Part shown: piece after piece, positions 5,539 through 6,763 of the stretch
How positions within the stretch are numbered: the stretch's first letter is position 1
Layout of the letters: each line of letters starts with the position of its first letter
Origin: Bacillota bacterium
GTDB lineage: Bacteria > Bacillota > UBA4882 > UBA8346
Direction of reading: 5' to 3'
Length of the DNA stretch: 6,763 bases
Assembly: GCA_028282485.1 (NCBI GenBank)
Contig: JANQHU010000353.1
Location: 1-6,763 of the forward strand
Translations under genes and position numbers: made by a program
The notes under the pieces: model-generated
What the model saw: only the letters and a program-made list of their open reading frames with translations
What the model was told of the DNA's origin: nothing
The model's database searches: none

Positions 5539-6763
5539 TTAACTACCTGATTCAGCCGCTAAATTTTCCTTAAAAACGGCTTGTTGGATCTTGCGAAAGA
5601 TAAACCCTAACCCCAAAGTCCCGAAGCCCACTAAAATAATTTTGCCCCAGACTGCTAGAGGTAAAGCTTGGGTATTAAAAAAGGCTCCGCCAAACTGGGT
5701 AATTAAGATTTGGACAATTACAATTATTGCTAAAATACCCAAAAAACTATAACTCCGCCCCAATTGGGTAAAAATCGAAAGATTCGGCTTAATGATCCGG
5801 GCATTAAAGAGATTAAAGACTTGCATAAAGATATAAGTGGTGAAGACTACTGACGAGAATGCATTTTCTCCACTTAATCCGGCGACCCCCAAAAGATCAA
5901 CGGCCTGAATTCCGAGTATAAAGATGGTAAAACAAGTTCCCATAGACAGAATATTAAAGATCATGTATTTATTCAAGAAAGATTCTTCTCGTTTCTTCGG
6001 TTGGTCCTTCATAATCCCTTCGCGAGGCGATTCCAGGCCTAAAGCTAAGGCTGCCAAAGTATCCATTACTAAATTAATCCAGAGTAACTGCAAGACTGTT
6101 AAGGGCATTGTTTGAAAATTCATATCTGGAAAAATAATCTTTAAAATGGGGCTAATAAAAGCAATCGCCAAGGCCGATAGATTAATGGTCAACTGAAACT
6201 GGAGAAACTTCTGGACATTTTCATATAAGGTTCGGCCCCACCGGACCGCCTTGACAATACTCCCAAAATTATCATCAGTCAAGACAATGTCACTGGCTTC
6301 TTTAGCAACTTCGGTACCTTTTAAACCCATGGAAATTCCTACATCAGCCTTCTTTAAAGCCGGTGCATCATTGGTCCCGTCACCAGTTACGGCAACCACT
6401 TCTTTAGTAGTTTGAATCAAATTGACTAAGCGTTCCTTATCAGTAGGGGTGGCTCGGGCGAGGATTTTTAAATTATCAATAATTTTTAAAATTTCTTCAT
6501 CCTTTTTGGCCCGGAACTCGCTCCCTTCCATGCCCACCCAGTCTTTTTCCAAAAGGCCGATCTCTTTAGCAATGGCCACCGCCGTATTAATGTTATCGCC
6601 GGTTACCATTTTGACATCAATGCCCGCGTCTTTAGTAATTTCAATGGCGTGGCCCACATCATCCCGCACCGGGTCGCTAATCCCCACCAGGCCGATCAAA
6701 ACCAGGTCTTTTTCAATATTCTCCCGATCTGCCGCAGCCGACCCTTCCGGTTGAATCTTATAA
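5539..6763 (-). CDS. Calcium-translocating P-type ATPase, PMCA-type (5' part beyond the window)
   Basis: The visible 407 C-terminal residues belong to a P2-type cation ATPase in the cytoplasmic membrane. The frame is open to the right edge, so the gene begins outside, and the phosphorylation motif DKTGT and segments M1-M4 are not seen. Visible parts in order: LVGISDPVR (P-domain), MVTGDN (52-57), TGDGTNDAPAL (126-136, hinge and Mg2+ site), DDNFGSIVKAVRWGR, then six predicted membrane segments (M5-M10). M6 contains NLVMD (Asn230 and Asp234), equivalent to the site II Ca2+ ligands of SERCA. In M5 the position of the SERCA site I Glu is Ala (INLSA), and in M8 the Glu position is Gln (FMQVFN), as in plasma-membrane Ca2+ pumps that carry one Ca2+ per cycle. 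It probably exports Ca2+ using ATP. It sits directly upstream of terD in the same orientation. The TTG at about 6699 is an internal codon, not a start. Confidence 0.93.
   Translation of the reverse strand, partial: YKIQPEGSAAADRENIEKDLVLIGLVGISDPVRDDVGHAIEITKDAGIDVKMVTGDNINTAVAIAKEIGLLEKDWVGMEGSEFRAKKDEEILKIIDNLKILARATPTDKERLVNLIQTTKEVVAVTGDGTNDAPALKKADVGISMGLKGTEVAKEASDIVLTDDNFGSIVKAVRWGRTLYENVQKFLQFQLTINLSALAIAFISPILKIIFPDMNFQTMPLTVLQLLWINLVMDTLAALALGLESPREGIMKDQPKKREESFLNKYMIFNILSMGTCFTIFILGIQAVDLLGVAGLSGENAFSSVVFTTYIFMQVFNLFNARIIKPNLSIFTQLGRSYSFLGILAIIVIVQILITQFGGAFFNTQALPLAVWGKIILVGFGTLGLGFIFRKIQQAVFKENLAAESGS

Noticed and set aside
5924..6754. Plus-strand open frames at 5924-6115 and 6422-6754
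   Set aside because: They are antisense to the well-conserved P-domain and membrane segments of the Ca2+ ATPase. The translations have no family resemblance.
1..6763. CRISPR arrays, tRNA or rRNA genes, insertion sequences, attachment sites
   Set aside because: No regularly spaced repeats, tRNA-like cloverleaf, transposase or paired terminal repeats were seen on either strand.

Overview
The window looks like a bacterial chromosome segment using the standard code: TGA ends the first and third genes, and purine-rich Shine-Dalgarno sites precede the genes. Base composition is moderately AT-rich. Nothing fixes the taxon. A low-GC bacterium such as Bacillota, or an uncultivated Patescibacteria-type lineage, would fit, but this is only a guess.

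The region is a compact tellurium-resistance-type (Ter) stress island in two convergent units. The plus-strand unit (about 138-4794) has an extended -10 promoter and three genes. The first is a very large protein joining a CitE/HpcH-like carbon-carbon bond lyase to a Ter-type phosphoribosyltransferase with a C-terminal TRSP domain. The second is a StiP/PRTase_1 protein with a C-terminal PELOTA-like RNA-binding domain, overlapping the first gene by 4 bp. The third is a Cof-like HAD phosphatase. Comparative genomics of Ter operons has proposed that this enzyme set makes a nucleoside-like or ribosylated small molecule, with lyase and PRTases building it and the HAD enzyme removing phosphate. The product is not experimentally established. 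The ATP-grasp enzyme that often accompanies the set is not in this window.

The minus-strand unit (6763 down to 4863) holds the C-terminal part of a PMCA-type Ca2+-transporting P-type ATPase, running off the right edge, followed 97 bp downstream by a canonical terD. TerD is a calcium-binding protein, so pump and TerD together suggest that Ca2+ handling is part of the system. The two units meet at a strong, apparently bidirectional intrinsic terminator (about 4797-4835).

The first 126 bp contain no convincing gene. They hold a small hairpin and a perfect 10-bp inverted repeat next to a short tandem repeat, which look like a dispersed intergenic repeat or the end of an upstream unit. The most notable points are the lyase-PRTase-TRSP fusion, the missing ATP-grasp partner and the Ca2+ pump beside TerD.
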